Assembly: GCF_008831285.2 (NCBI RefSeq)
Contig: NW_022204639.1
Location: forward strand, 7,501-25,000
DNA: 17,500 bases
Direction of reading: 5' to 3'
From: Nymphaea colorata
Taxonomy: Eukaryota > Streptophyta > Magnoliopsida > Nymphaeales > Nymphaeaceae
The notes beneath the pieces were generated by a model. It did no database searches. It saw nothing but the letters and a program-made list of their open reading frames with translations, and was not told the origin of the DNA. Both the position numbers and the translations under genes were made by a program. The number at the start of each line of letters is the position of its first letter. The stretch's first letter is position 1. Shown in pieces: positions 1 through 11,000 of this stretch.

Positions 1-3000
1 ATTGAGGATTCATCATCTCAATTGGTGAATTTACAGAAGAAGCTGAAGAAGCTGAGAATCAAGAACTCGTTTCAAACAATTTGCTTTTGGGGGAGAAAAA
101 AGTATTCGATATGGTTAGAGCTGATCCGAATGATCAAAAAATGAGTAATCTTCAAATTGAAGAAATTAAGAAAAAGGTTCCTCGATGGTTATACAAACTG
201 ACTTCTGATTTGGATTTGAAGAAGAGGAGGGAGGAGGAGGAAAAGATGATCAGGAAGAATCCACAGAGGATCACGGGATTCGTTCAAGAAAAGCCAAACG
301 TGTAGTAATTTATACTGACATGATACCGATGAGGATACTAATATCATTAATACCAATGATAATATCATCAATACTACCACTGATAATATCATTAATACCA
401 ATGATAATATCAATAATACTACTGATAATATCAGTAATACCACCGATAGTAATCAAGAAAAAATAGTGATGATCAAGTCGAAAAAGGTGATCAAAGAGGA
501 AAAGGAAATGGTGATAAGCCAAAAGAAAAAGGGTGATCAAGCCAAAATGGTGATCAAAGAGGAAAAGGAAATGGTGATCAAGCAGAAGAACATGAAATGG
601 CCTTGATACGTTACTCGCAACAATCAGATTTTCGTCGTGATATAATCAAAGGGTCGATGCGGGCTCAAAGACGTAAAACAGTCACTTGGAAATGTTTCAA
701 ACAGATGTACACTCCCCCCTTTTTTTTGACGAATAGACAAAACACCTTTGTTTTCTTTTGATATCTCAAGGATGATGAACCTCATTTTAGGAATTGGATG
801 GAGGAAAAAAGCCCAAAAATACAAACATCTGATTATGTGGGTGAAGGGGCAAAAGAGAAAGAGAAAATGGAGAAAGAACACGAAGAGGAGTATAAAAGAA
901 AAGAGGATAAAAGACAGGAGGAGGAACGGATAGCAATAGCAGAAACTTGGGATAATATTATATTTGCTCAAGCATAAGGAGTTCCATATTAGTAACCCAC
1001 TCGATTCTCGAAAATACATCATATTACCTCATTGATAATAGTTAAAATATTGGTCGTATGTTATTATTTCAATTCCCTGAGTGGTATGAAGATTTGACCG
1101 AATGAGTAGGGAAATGCATGTCAAATGCACATATAATGGGTTCAATTACGGAAACAGAATTTCCAAAAGATTGGTTACAGACGGTATTCAGATAAAATCC
1201 TATTTCCTTTCTCTCTGAAACCTTGGCATAGAAAAAAGCTACGATCCCATCATAAGGATCTAAGAAAAAAACAAAAAAATTTCTGTTTTTTAACGATCTG
1301 GGGGATGGAAACAGAAGTCCCCTTTGGCTCTCCCCGAAAAAAACCTTTCTTTTTTGAACCCATTAATAAAACACTCGAAAAAAAAATTAGAAAAGTCAAA
1401 AAGACAGGTTTTTTCTTTCTAAGAATTATAAAAGACAACATAAAAGGTTTTCTAAAGATTCTCAACGAAAAAATAAGATGGATTATCAAAATAGTTCTAT
1501 TTATAAAAAGAAAAGTGAAGAAACTCTTTTTCTTAGTGACGCGAGTCTATGACCCAAGTCAAAATGAAGAACCAAGTCAAAATGAGAAAGATTCCAAAAA
1601 AATCATCCATGAATCACCCATTATAATTGTATCCGGAGATTGGACAAATGATTCACTGATAGAAAGAAAAATTAATGATCTGGCTGATAAGACAACCAAA
1701 ATCTGGGATCAAGTAGAAAAGATTAGAAAAGACAAGAAAAAAAAACCTCTAACTCCAGATATTGAGGATATAGATATTAGTACTAACAAGGGAAATTTTA
1801 GTAATAAAAGAACCGAATCACGGAAACATATTTTTCAAATATCTAAAAAAAGAAGAAGTGCCCCATTAATCTCTAAATGGAACTCTTTTATGAAATCTTT
1901 CATTGAAAGAATATACATGGGTATCCTTCTATGTATCACTAACATTTACAGGATCAATGCACAATTTTTTCTTGACTCAACAAAAAATACTTTAAATGGA
2001 TACACTTACAATGACGAAATAAAGGAAAAGGATACTAATGAAACGAATCCAAATATAATTCCCTTCATTTCGACTGTAAAATCTCTTTCTACTTATACTA
2101 CTAATATAAGTAGTGATAGTAATTCACCGATTTACTGCGACTTATCTTCTTTGTCTCAAGCCTATGTGTTTTACAAATTATTGCAAACCCAAGTTAGTAA
2201 CAAATATAAGTCAGAATCCATATTTCATTACTACAGAACATATCCTTTTATTAAGGATAGAATAAAAGACTATTTCCATGACTATTTCCATACACGAGGA
2301 ATATTTGATTCAGAATCAAAACACAAGAAACTGCGGAATTCTGGAATGAGTGAATGGAAAAACTGGTTAAAGAGCCATTATCAATACAATTTCTCCCATG
2401 ACAAATGGTCTAGATTAGCACCTCTAAAATGGAGAAAGAAAGTCAATCAGCATTTTACGATTAAAAATAACGACTCACCAAAATTGGGTTCATATGAAGA
2501 AAAAGACCAATTAATTCATTCCGGTAAAAAGGATTATTATAAATATAAATTGGACTTATTGAAGAGTCCGAGTTGCGAAAAAAAAATTAAAAAACACTAC
2601 AGATATGATCTTTTATCATATAAATATCTTAATTATGAAGATGTGAAAGACTCCAATATTTATGGATCACCATTACAAGTAAACAGGCACGGAGAGATTT
2701 CTAATTACAATACACATAAATACAAATCGTTTTATGCTACAACTATAAATGATAGCCTAGAAGATAAATATACAATTGATAGGGATCCAAATCTAGATAG
2801 AAAATATTTGGAATTGAGAATCACCAATTTTTACCCTAGAAACAATATTGAAACTAGGACTAGTACGGGTATCAGAACTTTCATTAATAAAAAAAAGAAA
2901 ACTACTAAGACTGGGACCAATAAGAAAGATATTCTTTATCTTTATATCAGAATTCATCAAGAAATCCAAACAAAGCAAAAAGAGTTATTTTTTGATTGGA

Positions 3001-4166
3001 TGGGAATGAATGAACAAATGTTAGATCATACTATATCGAATCTGCGCCCTTGGTTCTTACCAGAATTTGTGCCGCTTTACGATCGATATAAGACTAATCC
3101 GTGGATCATACCAATCAAATTGCTTCTATTTGATTTTCATGGAAACAAAACAAGCGATCTTTATATAGATCCAAAGGTGGAATCTAATCAAAAAGAAAGA
3201 TTTAATCCAAAACCAAAAGTAGAATCTAATCAAAAGGGATATCTTGAATTAGAGAATGGGAACCGGGACGAGAAAGAACGACAGCACCAAGGAAATCTTA
3301 TATCTGATATAAGAAACCAAAAAAAAGATGTTGGAGCAAATTCCGCGGGTTCAGATATTAAGAAACGCAGAAAGAAAAAGAAATTCAAGAGCAAGAAGGA
3401 AGCGGAACTAGACTTATTTTTGAAAAAATATTTTCTTTTTCAACTCCGATGGGGTGATTCTTTCAATCAAAGAATGACCAATAATATCAAGGTATATTGT
3501 CTACTGCTTAGACTTATGAATCCGAATGAAATTGCTATATCCTCTATTCAAAGAGGAGAAATGGGTCTAGATGTAATGCTGATTAATAAGGATTTGTCTC
3601 TTCCAGAATTGATAAAAAGGGGAATATTTATTGTTGAACCGGTTCGTTTGTCTATCAAATGGGATGGAATTTCGATTATGTATCAAACCATAGCTATTTC
3701 ATTGACCCATAAGGTTCAGTACCAAACTAATCGAGGATACCAGGTAAAAAAACATATTGATAAGAATGACTTGAATGGCTCGATTGCACGACACGGAGGA
3801 GTGCGTGTGAATGGGGACAATAATAATTATGATTTGCTTGTTCCTGAACATATTTTATCTCCTAGCCATCGTAGAGAATTGAGAATTATAAGCCGTTTCA
3901 ATTACCGAAATAGGAACCTTGTGAATAAGAATCCAGTATTTTGCAATAGAGCTAAGACTAATGCGCAGGGGTTTGAGAAATTTGTAAATAGGGATAAGCA
4001 TTTTGATACAGATACAAATAACTCTCTAAAATGGAAAGTGTTTCTTTGGCCCACTCATCGATTAGAAGATTTAGCCTGTATGAATCGTTATTGGTTTGAT
4101 ACCAATAATGGGAGTCGTTTCAGTATGTCAAGGATCCATATGTATAAGCAATTTGGAATTCGCTGA
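1..4166 (+). CDS. ycf1: ycf1 (TIC214), 3' part, 5' end outside window; frameshifted between about 217 and 1300
   Basis: Ycf1/TIC214 is a large, fast-evolving subunit of the protein translocon of the chloroplast inner envelope. Only the hydrophilic C-terminal part is here. The last 953 residues (1305-4166) form one clean frame, very rich in Lys, Asn and Ile. It contains typical Ycf1 stretches such as [53 protein letters not shown] and the ending [20 protein letters not shown], followed by TGA at 4164. Upstream, family-like pieces ([58 protein letters not shown]) lie in changing frames, so the region needs a dozen or more one-base corrections. Near the left edge the continuing frame meets a TGA at 3-5, so one more break probably lies close by. 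The clean part holds short in-frame duplications: PSQNE twice near 1556, and PKVESNQK twice between 3170 and 3240. Gene identity is certain; the reading of 217-1300 is not. Confidence 0.93.
340..447 (+). repeat. Asn-rich tandem repeats in ycf1, units of 45, 42 and 21 bp
   Basis: Three consecutive units start with AATATCA at 340, 385 and 427, and each ends with GAT after a run of AAT/ACT/ACC codons. All lengths are multiples of three, so the frame is kept. The translation is of the type NIINTNDNI...TTD, a low-complexity Asn/Thr/Asp stretch. It directly follows the conserved [13 protein letters not shown] motif, where ycf1 commonly has a variable-length insert. Confidence 0.8.
486..578 (+). repeat. 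63-bp-period direct repeat in ycf1
   Basis: A 30-nt block starting GGTGATCAAAGAGG occurs at 486-515 and again, identical, at 549-578. The offset is 63 nt, which is 21 codons. The encoded unit reads [10 protein letters not shown]. Smaller GGTGAT(C/A)A pieces recur between the copies (for example at 532). One-base indels in the A and G runs between the copies break the frame in this assembly. Repeats like this are also places where assembly is error-prone. Confidence 0.8.
2268..2291 (+). repeat. 12-bp in-frame tandem duplication in ycf1
   Basis: GACTATTTCCAT is present twice head to tail (2268-2279 and 2280-2291), adding a second DYFH to the protein ([11 protein letters not shown]). It lies in the clean part of the gene and keeps the frame. 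It looks like a real slippage duplication. Confidence 0.85.
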
Positions 4167-4607
4167 TGTTACAATCAATTTCCCTCTTTATCACGCGCCT
4201 GGTATATGAGAACATGCAAATAAATACATACCTTATGTTAGACTCTGATACACAAGATTCAGTCAGTTAGACTCTGATACACAAGATTCAGTCAGTTAGA
4301 CTCTGATACACAAGATTCAGTCACATATCAATTGGACCTAGGAATGAATCGACAGAATCTTTTTAGGTCCCTTTCCCTTTCATTCTGTTTCGTGAGCCCA
4401 GGAATATACCATCCCTTTGTATCTGAATAAATTTATTGTTATTATTTATTCATATTCATTTTGATTTGTTTGATAGAAAAAAGAGTAATATATGAATCAA
4501 TCCAGATTATTGTGTACACCAGAACAAAATAAATGGTATTATTATTCTTGATTGGGAAGATTTATATCCGTGGGAACAAAAAGAAAAAAAGAGAAGAATT
4601 TATTTGT
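4167..4607. other. ycf1-rps15 intergenic spacer
   Basis: AT-rich spacer without a recognisable gene. It contains the triple 29-bp repeat at 4238-4324 and AT-rich, weakly conserved sequence before rps15. A reading frame is open upstream of rps15 from about 4533, but the family start is the ATG at 4608. I see no convincing promoter or terminator. Confidence 0.7.
4238..4324 (+). repeat. 29-bp direct tandem repeat, three copies
   Basis: Copies lie at 4238-4266, 4267-4295 and 4296-4324. Each begins TTAGACTCTGATACACAAGA. Copies 1 and 2 are identical, and copy 3 differs only at its last base (C instead of G). It lies in the spacer between ycf1 and rps15. Such minisatellites are common in plastid spacers and vary in copy number between accessions. 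Confidence 0.95.
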
Positions 4608-4871
4608 ATGGTAAAGAATTCGCCCATATCCGTTATTCCACAAGAAGAAAAAAGGGGTTCTGTTGAATTCCAAGTATTTAATTTTACCAATAAGATAGAG
4701 AGACTTACTTCACATTTGAAACTGCACAGAAGAGACTATTTATCTCAGAGGGGTCTGCGGAAAATTCTGGGGAAACGCCAACGACTGCTGGTTTATTTAT
4801 CAAAGAAAAATCGAGTGCGTTATAGGGAATTAATTGGTCAATTGGGTATTCGAGAACCAAAAACTGGTTAG
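4608..4871 (+). CDS. rps15: 30S ribosomal protein S15, chloroplast
   Basis: The gene encodes a uS15 family protein of the plastid small ribosomal subunit, which binds 16S rRNA. It has 87 residues, against about 90 in many plants; the N-terminal [11 protein letters not shown] is a few residues shorter than the usual PQEEKEENRGSVEF. The S15 signature is intact: [25 protein letters not shown] followed by [18 protein letters not shown]. The ATG at 4608 gives the family start MVKNS. The open frame further upstream has no family similarity. No frameshift is seen. It stands between ycf1 and ndhH as in most plastomes. Confidence 0.97.
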   Translation: MVKNSPISVIPQEEKRGSVEFQVFNFTNKIERLTSHLKLHRRDYLSQRGLRKILGKRQRLLVYLSKKNRVRYRELIGQLGIREPKTG

Positions 4872-4946
4872 TTTGGAAATTCGTTTGAGTTATTCGGTTC
4901 ATTAGATCTTGAATTTGGATGAACCTCGTTTCATTTTCAGGAATTC

Positions 4947-5000
4947 ATGGAATAATGAATTGGGATCGGAGAAATGGAATAATGAATTGGAATCGGAGAA
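4947..5000 (+). repeat. 27-bp tandem duplication just upstream of ndhH
   Basis: Two copies (4947-4973 and 4974-5000) begin ATGGAATAATGAATTGG and differ at one base (G or A at unit position 18). The second copy ends 9 nt before the ndhH ATG. Each copy includes GGAGAA, so the duplication also doubles the Shine-Dalgarno-like GGAG. The copy at 4995-4998 is the one near the start codon. Confidence 0.92.
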
Positions 5001-5009
5001 TAAAAACAT

Positions 5010-6190
5010 ATGACTGTACCAGACGCAAGAAAAGACCTCCTCGTGGTCAATATGGGTCCTCACCACCCGTCAATGCATGGTGTTCTTCGACTCATTGTTA
5101 CTCTAGATGGCGAAGATGTTATCGACTGTGAACCCATATTGGGTTATTTACACAGAGGAATGGAAAAAATTGCGGAAAACCGAACAATTATACAATATCT
5201 ACCTTATGTAACACGTTGGGATTATTTAGCTACTATGTTCACGGAGGCAATAACCGTTAATGCACCTGAGGAATTGGGAAATATTCAAGTACCTAAAAGA
5301 GCCAGCTATATTAGGGTAATTATGCTGGAGTTGAGTCGTATAGCTTCGCATTTGTTATGGCTTGGACCTTTTATGGCCGATATCGGTGCGCAGACTCCTT
5401 TCTTCTATATTTTCAGAGAGAGGGAATTGTTATATGATCTATTCGAAGCTGCCACAGGTATGCGAATGATGCATAATTATTTCCGTATCGGGGGGTAGCT
5501 GCTGATTTACCTCATGGCTGGATAGATAAATGTTTAGATTTCTGCGATTATTTTTTAACGGGAGTTGTTGAATATCAAAAGCTTATTACGCGCAATCCCA
5601 TCTTTTTGGAACGAGTTGAAGGGGTAGGTTTTATTGGGGGAGAGGAAGCCATAAATTGGGGTTTATCAGGACCAATGCTACGAGCTTCCGGAATCCAATG
5701 GGACCTTCGTAAAGTCGATCGGTATGAGTGTTATGATGAATTCGATTGGGAAGTCCAATGGCAAAAAGAAGGAGACTCATTAGCTCGTTATTTAGTAAGA
5801 ATTGGCGAAATGACGGAATCCATCAAAATTATTCAACAGGCTCTGGAAGGAATTCCGGGGGGACCTTATGAAAATTTAGAATTCCGACGCTTTGCTGGAA
5901 CAAAAGATTCAGAATTGAACGACTTTGAATATCGATTCATTAGTAAAAAGCCTTCTCCCAGTTTTGAATTGTCAAAACAAGAACTTTATGTGAGAGTAGA
6001 AGCCCCAAAGGGAGAATTAGGTATTTTTCTGATAGGAGATAATAGTGTTTTTCCTTGGAGATGGAAAATACGTCCACCCGGTTTCATCAATTTGCAAATT
6101 CTTCCTCAGCTAGTTAAAAGAATGAAATTGGCTGATATTATGACAATACTAGGTAGTATAGATATCATTATGGGAGAAGTTGATCGTTGA
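5010..6190 (+). CDS. ndhH: NDH complex subunit H (49-kDa-type), one frameshift near 5490
   Basis: NdhH is the stromal-arm subunit homologous to the 49-kDa/NuoD subunit of complex I. It lies close to the quinone site of the plastid ferredoxin-plastoquinone oxidoreductase. It starts [28 protein letters not shown], carries the conserved [12 protein letters not shown] and ends [17 protein letters not shown] with TGA at 6188. The first part (5010-5498) stops at a TAG just after MHNYFRIGG. The rest ([44 protein letters not shown]) continues in another frame. The G run at about 5490-5495 has six bases where seven would restore the frame. The total is 1181 nt, one short of the usual 1182. ndhA starts 1 nt after the stop. 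The gene is probably intact in the plant. Confidence 0.95.
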
Positions 6191-6191
6191 A

Positions 6192-8205
6192 ATGATAATT
6201 GAAGAAGCACAAGCTATCAATTCTTTTTTCAGATCGGAATCCTCAAAAGAGGCCTATGGGCTCATATGGTTACTTGTACCTATTGTTACTCTTGTATTGG
6301 GAATCACAATAGGGGTATTAGTAATTGTGTGGCTAGAAAGAAAAATATCTGCAGGGATACAACGACGAATTGGTCCTGAGTATGCCGGCCCCCTGGGCAT
6401 TCTTCAAGCTCTAGCGGATGGGGTCAAACTACTTTTCAAAGAAGATCTTCTTCCATCTAGAGGAGATATTCGTTTATTTAGTGTCGGCCCATCCGTAGCG
6501 GTCGTATCAATTCTACTGAGTTATTCAGTAATTCCCTTTGGCCATCACCTTGTACTAACCGATCTCAGTATAGGTGTTTCTCTATGGATCGCTATTTCAA
6601 GTATTGCCCCTATCGGACTTCTTATGTCCGGATATGGATCAAATAATAAATATTCCTTTTCAGGTGGTTTACGAGCTGCTGCTCAATCTATAAGTTATGA
6701 AATACCGTTAACTCCATGTGTGTTATCAATATCTCTACGTGTGATTCGTTGGAATACGCACTCCTACCTCTTTCTTTGCTTTTTCTAGGAAAGAAGTTGG
6801 TTGATTGAATATATAGATAGAACTCTTTTTTATTCATCACTGGGATCTATGAACTAAACCAGATAGTTATATGAGTGAAACAAAACTGCTTATGAATTCG
6901 CAGTAAGAAGATCGAGTCTCATTACCTACGTACGAGAGTAAAGTGGAGCTAAACATAAGCAGCGGAAGCTGTTTACCCCAAGTATCGATTAGCCATCAGG
7001 ACTTGAAGCGGGCGCAAAAGATCAACTGTATGGAATTTTTACTCTTGTATTTATTACCATACCGAGGATCCACCAAAACTGAGTGGACGGTTAGGAACAC
7101 CAAGGTACACAAAAGATTAGTAATGGAGATAATGTAACGTATCCAAACGGATATTTTGACATTACATAAAAGGAGTCATAATGAGGGCTTGAAGTTGGTA
7201 GAAATGATCAAAAAGTACTTCCCCGTGATCCCGATCCAGAGTATAGCTCCTATCCACTGATTTAAAAATAACTATCAGGAACGAAGTAATCCTTTATTTA
7301 TATAGTATAGTCCTTCTGAGAAAGAAGAGAAGAACAGGAAGGAAAAATGGATTGACTATTTATTGTATCTTATGGAAAGATCGAGTTAAGTTATTACTGA
7401 ACAAGAAACTCAGCAAAAAGAATAAAGGATGAGATGGATTCAGAAGTGTACTTTTTATTGTTATTATCTTATCGCGGACAGAATCCCACTGGTCTATTCA
7501 CTTATGAGCATTTTGATTCATCTTTCTTTTTTCCTATGGTATGCCGATGTAATACCGAAGCATACCTTAGATTATTCGTGACCATTGAGGAGCCGTATGA
7601 AGCTGAGGTCTCATGTACGGTTCTGGAATAGAGATGGGAACAGTGATGTTATCATCGACTATGATTATCTAACAGTTCAAGTACGGTTGATATAGTTGAG
7701 GCGCAGTCAAAATATGGTTTTTGGGGGGTGGAAATCTTTGGCGTCAACCTATAGGGTTCATAGTTTTTATAATTTCTTCACTAGCAGAATGCGAGAGATT
7801 GCCCTTGATTTACCGGAAGCCGAGGAGGAATTAGTAGCAGGTTATCAAACTGAATATTCAGGTATCAAATTTGGTTTATTTTATGTTGCTTCTTACCTCA
7901 ATTTACTAGTTTCTTCATTATTCGTAACAGTTCTGTACTTGGAGGGTGGAATCTTCCTATTCCATATATACCAATTACTGAACTTTTCGAAATAAATAAA
8001 ACTAGTGAAGTCTTTGGAACAACCAATTAGTCTCCTCATTACATTAGCTAAAGCTTATTTGTTCCTGTTCATTCCTATCTCAACCAGATGGACTTTACCT
8101 AGGCTGAGAATGGATCAACTATTAAATCTTGGGTGGAAATCTCTTTTACCTATTGCTCTCGGTAATCTATTATTGACAACTTCTTCCCAACTTGTTTCGC
8201 TATAA
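6192..8205 (+). CDS. ndhA: NDH complex subunit A (ND1-type), two exons; exon 2 frameshifted
   Basis: NdhA is the membrane subunit homologous to ND1/NuoH, at the junction of the membrane and stromal arms. Exon 1 (6192-6738, 547 nt) gives [13 protein letters not shown]...[40 protein letters not shown]...[15 protein letters not shown]. Exon 2 (7666-8205) gives, across changing frames, [50 protein letters not shown], then [39 protein letters not shown]. The ATG at 6192, 1 nt after the ndhH stop, matches the family start. Exon 2 needs five one-base corrections: extra G near 7732, extra A near 7743, missing T near 7805, missing G near 7942, extra A near 8028. These bring the two exons to 1086 nt, or 361 residues. 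Ser codons TCA at 6660 and 7677 match known C-to-U editing positions in other angiosperms. Confidence 0.95.
6739..7665 (+). other. ndhA group II intron
   Basis: The 5' boundary GTGTGATTCG after ...ATCTCTAC fits the group II consensus GUGYG. The 3' boundary before TATCTAACAG is set by the conserved protein (L-S-N-S-S-S-T-V-D). Length is 927 nt, a little under the usual size of about 1 kb. Domain V is seen at about 7590-7623, GAGCCGTATGA pairing with TCATGTACGGTTC. No maturase reading frame is present, as expected; splicing would depend on nuclear factors. Confidence 0.9.
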
Positions 8206-8284
8206 CAGAATAGATATTCCAGATTCTTATCCTCTCTCAAGCAAGGAAAAGAAACATCAAATTATTCATGGATATTCACGATAT

Positions 8285-8824
8285 ATGTTTCCTATGGTGA
8301 CTGGGTTCATGAATTATGGTCAACAGACAGTACGAGCTGCAAGATACATTGGTCAAAGTTTCATGATTACCTTATCTCACGCAAATCGTTTACCTGTAAC
8401 TATTCAATATCCTTATGAAAAATCGATCACATCAGAGCGTTTCCGTGGGCGAATCCACTTTGAATTTGATAAATGCATTGCTTGTGAAGTATGTGTTCGC
8501 GTATGTCCGATAGATCTACCTGTTGTTGATTGGCGATTAGAAACAGATATTAGAAAGAAACGATTGCTTAATTATAGTATTGATTTCGGAATCTGTATAT
8601 TTTGTGGTAATTGCGTGGAGTATTGCCCCACAAACTGTTTATCAATGACTGAAGAATATGAACTTTCCACCTACGATCGTCACGAATTAAATTATAATCA
8701 AATTGCTTTGGGTCGGTTACCAATGTCTGTAATTGGAGATTACACAGTTCGAACAATTATGAACTCAACTCCAATAAAAATATCTATGGAGAAACCCCTT
8801 GATTCAAGAACGATTACCAATTAA
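8285..8824 (+). CDS. ndhI: NDH complex subunit I (8Fe-8S ferredoxin-type)
   Basis: NdhI is the stromal-arm iron-sulfur subunit (TYKY/NuoI family) carrying two [4Fe-4S] clusters on the electron path to plastoquinone. It has 179 residues in one clean frame. Cluster motifs are C64-x2-C67-x2-C70-x3-C74-P and C104-x2-C107-x2-C110-x3-C114-P, all present. The ATG at 8285 gives the family start [14 protein letters not shown]. The frame extends upstream to 8192 over the end of ndhA, but without similarity. The C-terminal tail [10 protein letters not shown] is typical. It lies 79 nt after ndhA in the ndhH-D operon. No indels are seen. Confidence 0.97.
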   Translation: MFPMVTGFMNYGQQTVRAARYIGQSFMITLSHANRLPVTIQYPYEKSITSERFRGRIHFEFDKCIACEVCVRVCPIDLPVVDWRLETDIRKKRLLNYSIDFGICIFCGNCVEYCPTNCLSMTEEYELSTYDRHELNYNQIALGRLPMSVIGDYTVRTIMNSTPIKISMEKPLDSRTITN

Positions 8825-9167
8825 ATTAAAAATAAGACTAAGTTTTGATCAAAAGTAGGTAAGTTTCTTTCATGTCAGACAAAGAATAACTAGATTTGTG
8901 AGGATTATAACTACTTTTTGAATATATAAATATATATAGCCATTATAGCCATAGCCCTTATTTGTTTAATTAAAAATATGAAATTACGAACTCTGTTTCG
9001 ACTAAAGACAAAAGCAAGATTGGCCCGTTCAATTGATTAACTCAATCTACATAAACCCACACCACGCTGGGGTAAGAACTATTAGATATAAAAAAGGGTA
9101 ACCCACTTTTTCCCGACCAGTAAGATCATGAGATATTTTGACTTATTTATCGCTTATTTAACACATA
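8825..9167. other. ndhI-ndhG spacer
   Basis: AT-rich spacer of 343 nt with a short TA-rich patch near 8920-8940 and a small direct repeat of GCCAT. A frame of about 20 codons starts at 8978 and has no recognisable similarity. I see no other gene or clear hairpin. Confidence 0.6.
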
Positions 9168-9701
9168 ATGGATTTACCTGCGCCAATACATGATATTCTT
9201 TTAGTATCTCTGGGATCAGGTCTTATAGTAGGAGGTCTAGGAGTGGTATTACTTACCAATCCAATTTATTCTGCCTTTTCCTTGGGATTGGTTCTTGTTT
9301 GTATATCTTTATTTTATATTCCATCGAACTCTTATTTTGTAGCTGCTGCGCAGCTACTTATTTACGTGGGAGCCATAAATGTCTTAATCTTATTTGCTGT
9401 GATGTTTATGAATGGTTCAGAATATTACAATTCTTTTCATTTTTGGACTGTCGGAGATGGATTCACTTCGCTAGTTTGTACAAGTATTTTTTTTTCACTA
9501 ATTGCTACTATCCCAAACACGTCATGGTACGGGATTATTTGGACTACAAGATCAAACCAGATCATAGAACAGGACCTGACAAGTAATGTTCAACAGATTG
9601 GGATTCATTTATCAACAGATTTTTATCTTCCATTTGAACTGATTTCTATAATCCTTTTAGTTTCCTTAGTGGGCGCAATTGCTATGGCTCGCCGGGAATA
9701 G
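9168..9701 (+). CDS. ndhG: NDH complex subunit G (ND6-type)
   Basis: NdhG is a membrane subunit homologous to ND6/NuoJ, part of the proton-pumping arm in the thylakoid membrane. It has 177 residues, against about 176 usually, and about five membrane segments. It starts [18 protein letters not shown] and includes the core [30 protein letters not shown] and [25 protein letters not shown]. It ends [11 protein letters not shown]. The frame is clean. The ATG at 9168 is the family start. No obvious Shine-Dalgarno sequence precedes it. Confidence 0.97.
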   Translation: MDLPAPIHDILLVSLGSGLIVGGLGVVLLTNPIYSAFSLGLVLVCISLFYIPSNSYFVAAAQLLIYVGAINVLILFAVMFMNGSEYYNSFHFWTVGDGFTSLVCTSIFFSLIATIPNTSWYGIIWTTRSNQIIEQDLTSNVQQIGIHLSTDFYLPFELISIILLVSLVGAIAMARRE

Positions 9702-9980
9702 ATACTTAGAATTGGAAATAACAAACCAACCAAATAAAATAAAGCAACCTCCGTGTAATTGTTATCGCATCTATCTGTCCACCCTAAATTGGAATATTGT
9801 TCATGAGACATATTTCAAAGTTTTTGTTAGTTCGACGACCCATTTCAGTGTCTTTTTTGGTACTGTATTTCTTATATATATTATATGGATTGATAATTGA
9901 ATTAGATTCAGTAGAATCTTCTCATTTAATTAATCGAATCAGTTGAATTGTTGTTTATATTGAAATGAATCGAGATTGAC

Positions 9981-9986
9981 GAGGAG
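9981..9986 (+). promoter_or_regulatory. Shine-Dalgarno-like site of ndhE
   Basis: GAGGAG ends 7 nt before the first ATG (9994) of the ATGATG pair. That spacing is good for the plastid 16S rRNA 3' end and favours the first ATG as start. Confidence 0.6.
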
Positions 9987-9993
9987 TTGGTCA

Positions 9994-10299
9994 ATGATGC
10001 TCGAGCATGTACTTGTTTTGAGTGCCTATTTATTTTCTATTGGTATCTATGGATTGATCACAAGTCGAAACATGGTTAGAGCACTTATGTGTCTTGAACT
10101 TATACTGAATGCTGTTAATATGAATCTCATAACATTTTCTGATTTATTTGATAGTCGCCAATTAAAGGGAGACGTTTTCTCGATCTTTGTTATCGCTATT
10201 GCAGCCGCCGAAGCAGCTATTGGACCAGCTATTGTTTCTTCGATCTATCGTAACAGAAAATCAACTCGTATCAATCAATCAAATTTATTGAATAAATAA
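9994..10299 (+). CDS. ndhE: NDH complex subunit E (ND4L-type)
   Basis: NdhE is a small membrane subunit homologous to ND4L/NuoK with three membrane segments. The 101 residues equal the usual length: [44 protein letters not shown], then [37 protein letters not shown]. The conserved membrane Glu residues in [11 protein letters not shown] and AAAEAAIG are present. The start is the first ATG of ATGATG, 7 nt after GAGGAG. The Pro in AAIGPAIV is unusual, since many plants have Leu there. A CCA codon can become Leu by C-to-U editing. Confidence 0.97.
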   Translation: MMLEHVLVLSAYLFSIGIYGLITSRNMVRALMCLELILNAVNMNLITFSDLFDSRQLKGDVFSIFVIAIAAAEAAIGPAIVSSIYRNRKSTRINQSNLLNK

Positions 10300-10951
<652 letters not shown>

Positions 10952-11000
10952 TACGTTACAAAAAACTCCCCTTGAATCCATTTGATTCCTCTTTACCGAC

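Noticed and set aside
189-1022. Long minus-strand reading frames opposite ycf1, rich in Leu/Ile/Phe
   Set aside because: They are the antisense of Asn/Lys/Asp-rich ycf1 repeats, which naturally gives hydrophobic frames. No start signals or similarity.
4238-4324. CRISPR-like look of the 29-bp repeats
   Set aside because: The copies are directly adjacent with no spacers, in plastid DNA. It is a simple tandem repeat.
8978-9040. Small ORF of about 20 codons in the ndhI-ndhG spacer
   Set aside because: Too short, no recognisable family and no ribosome binding site; not supported as a gene.
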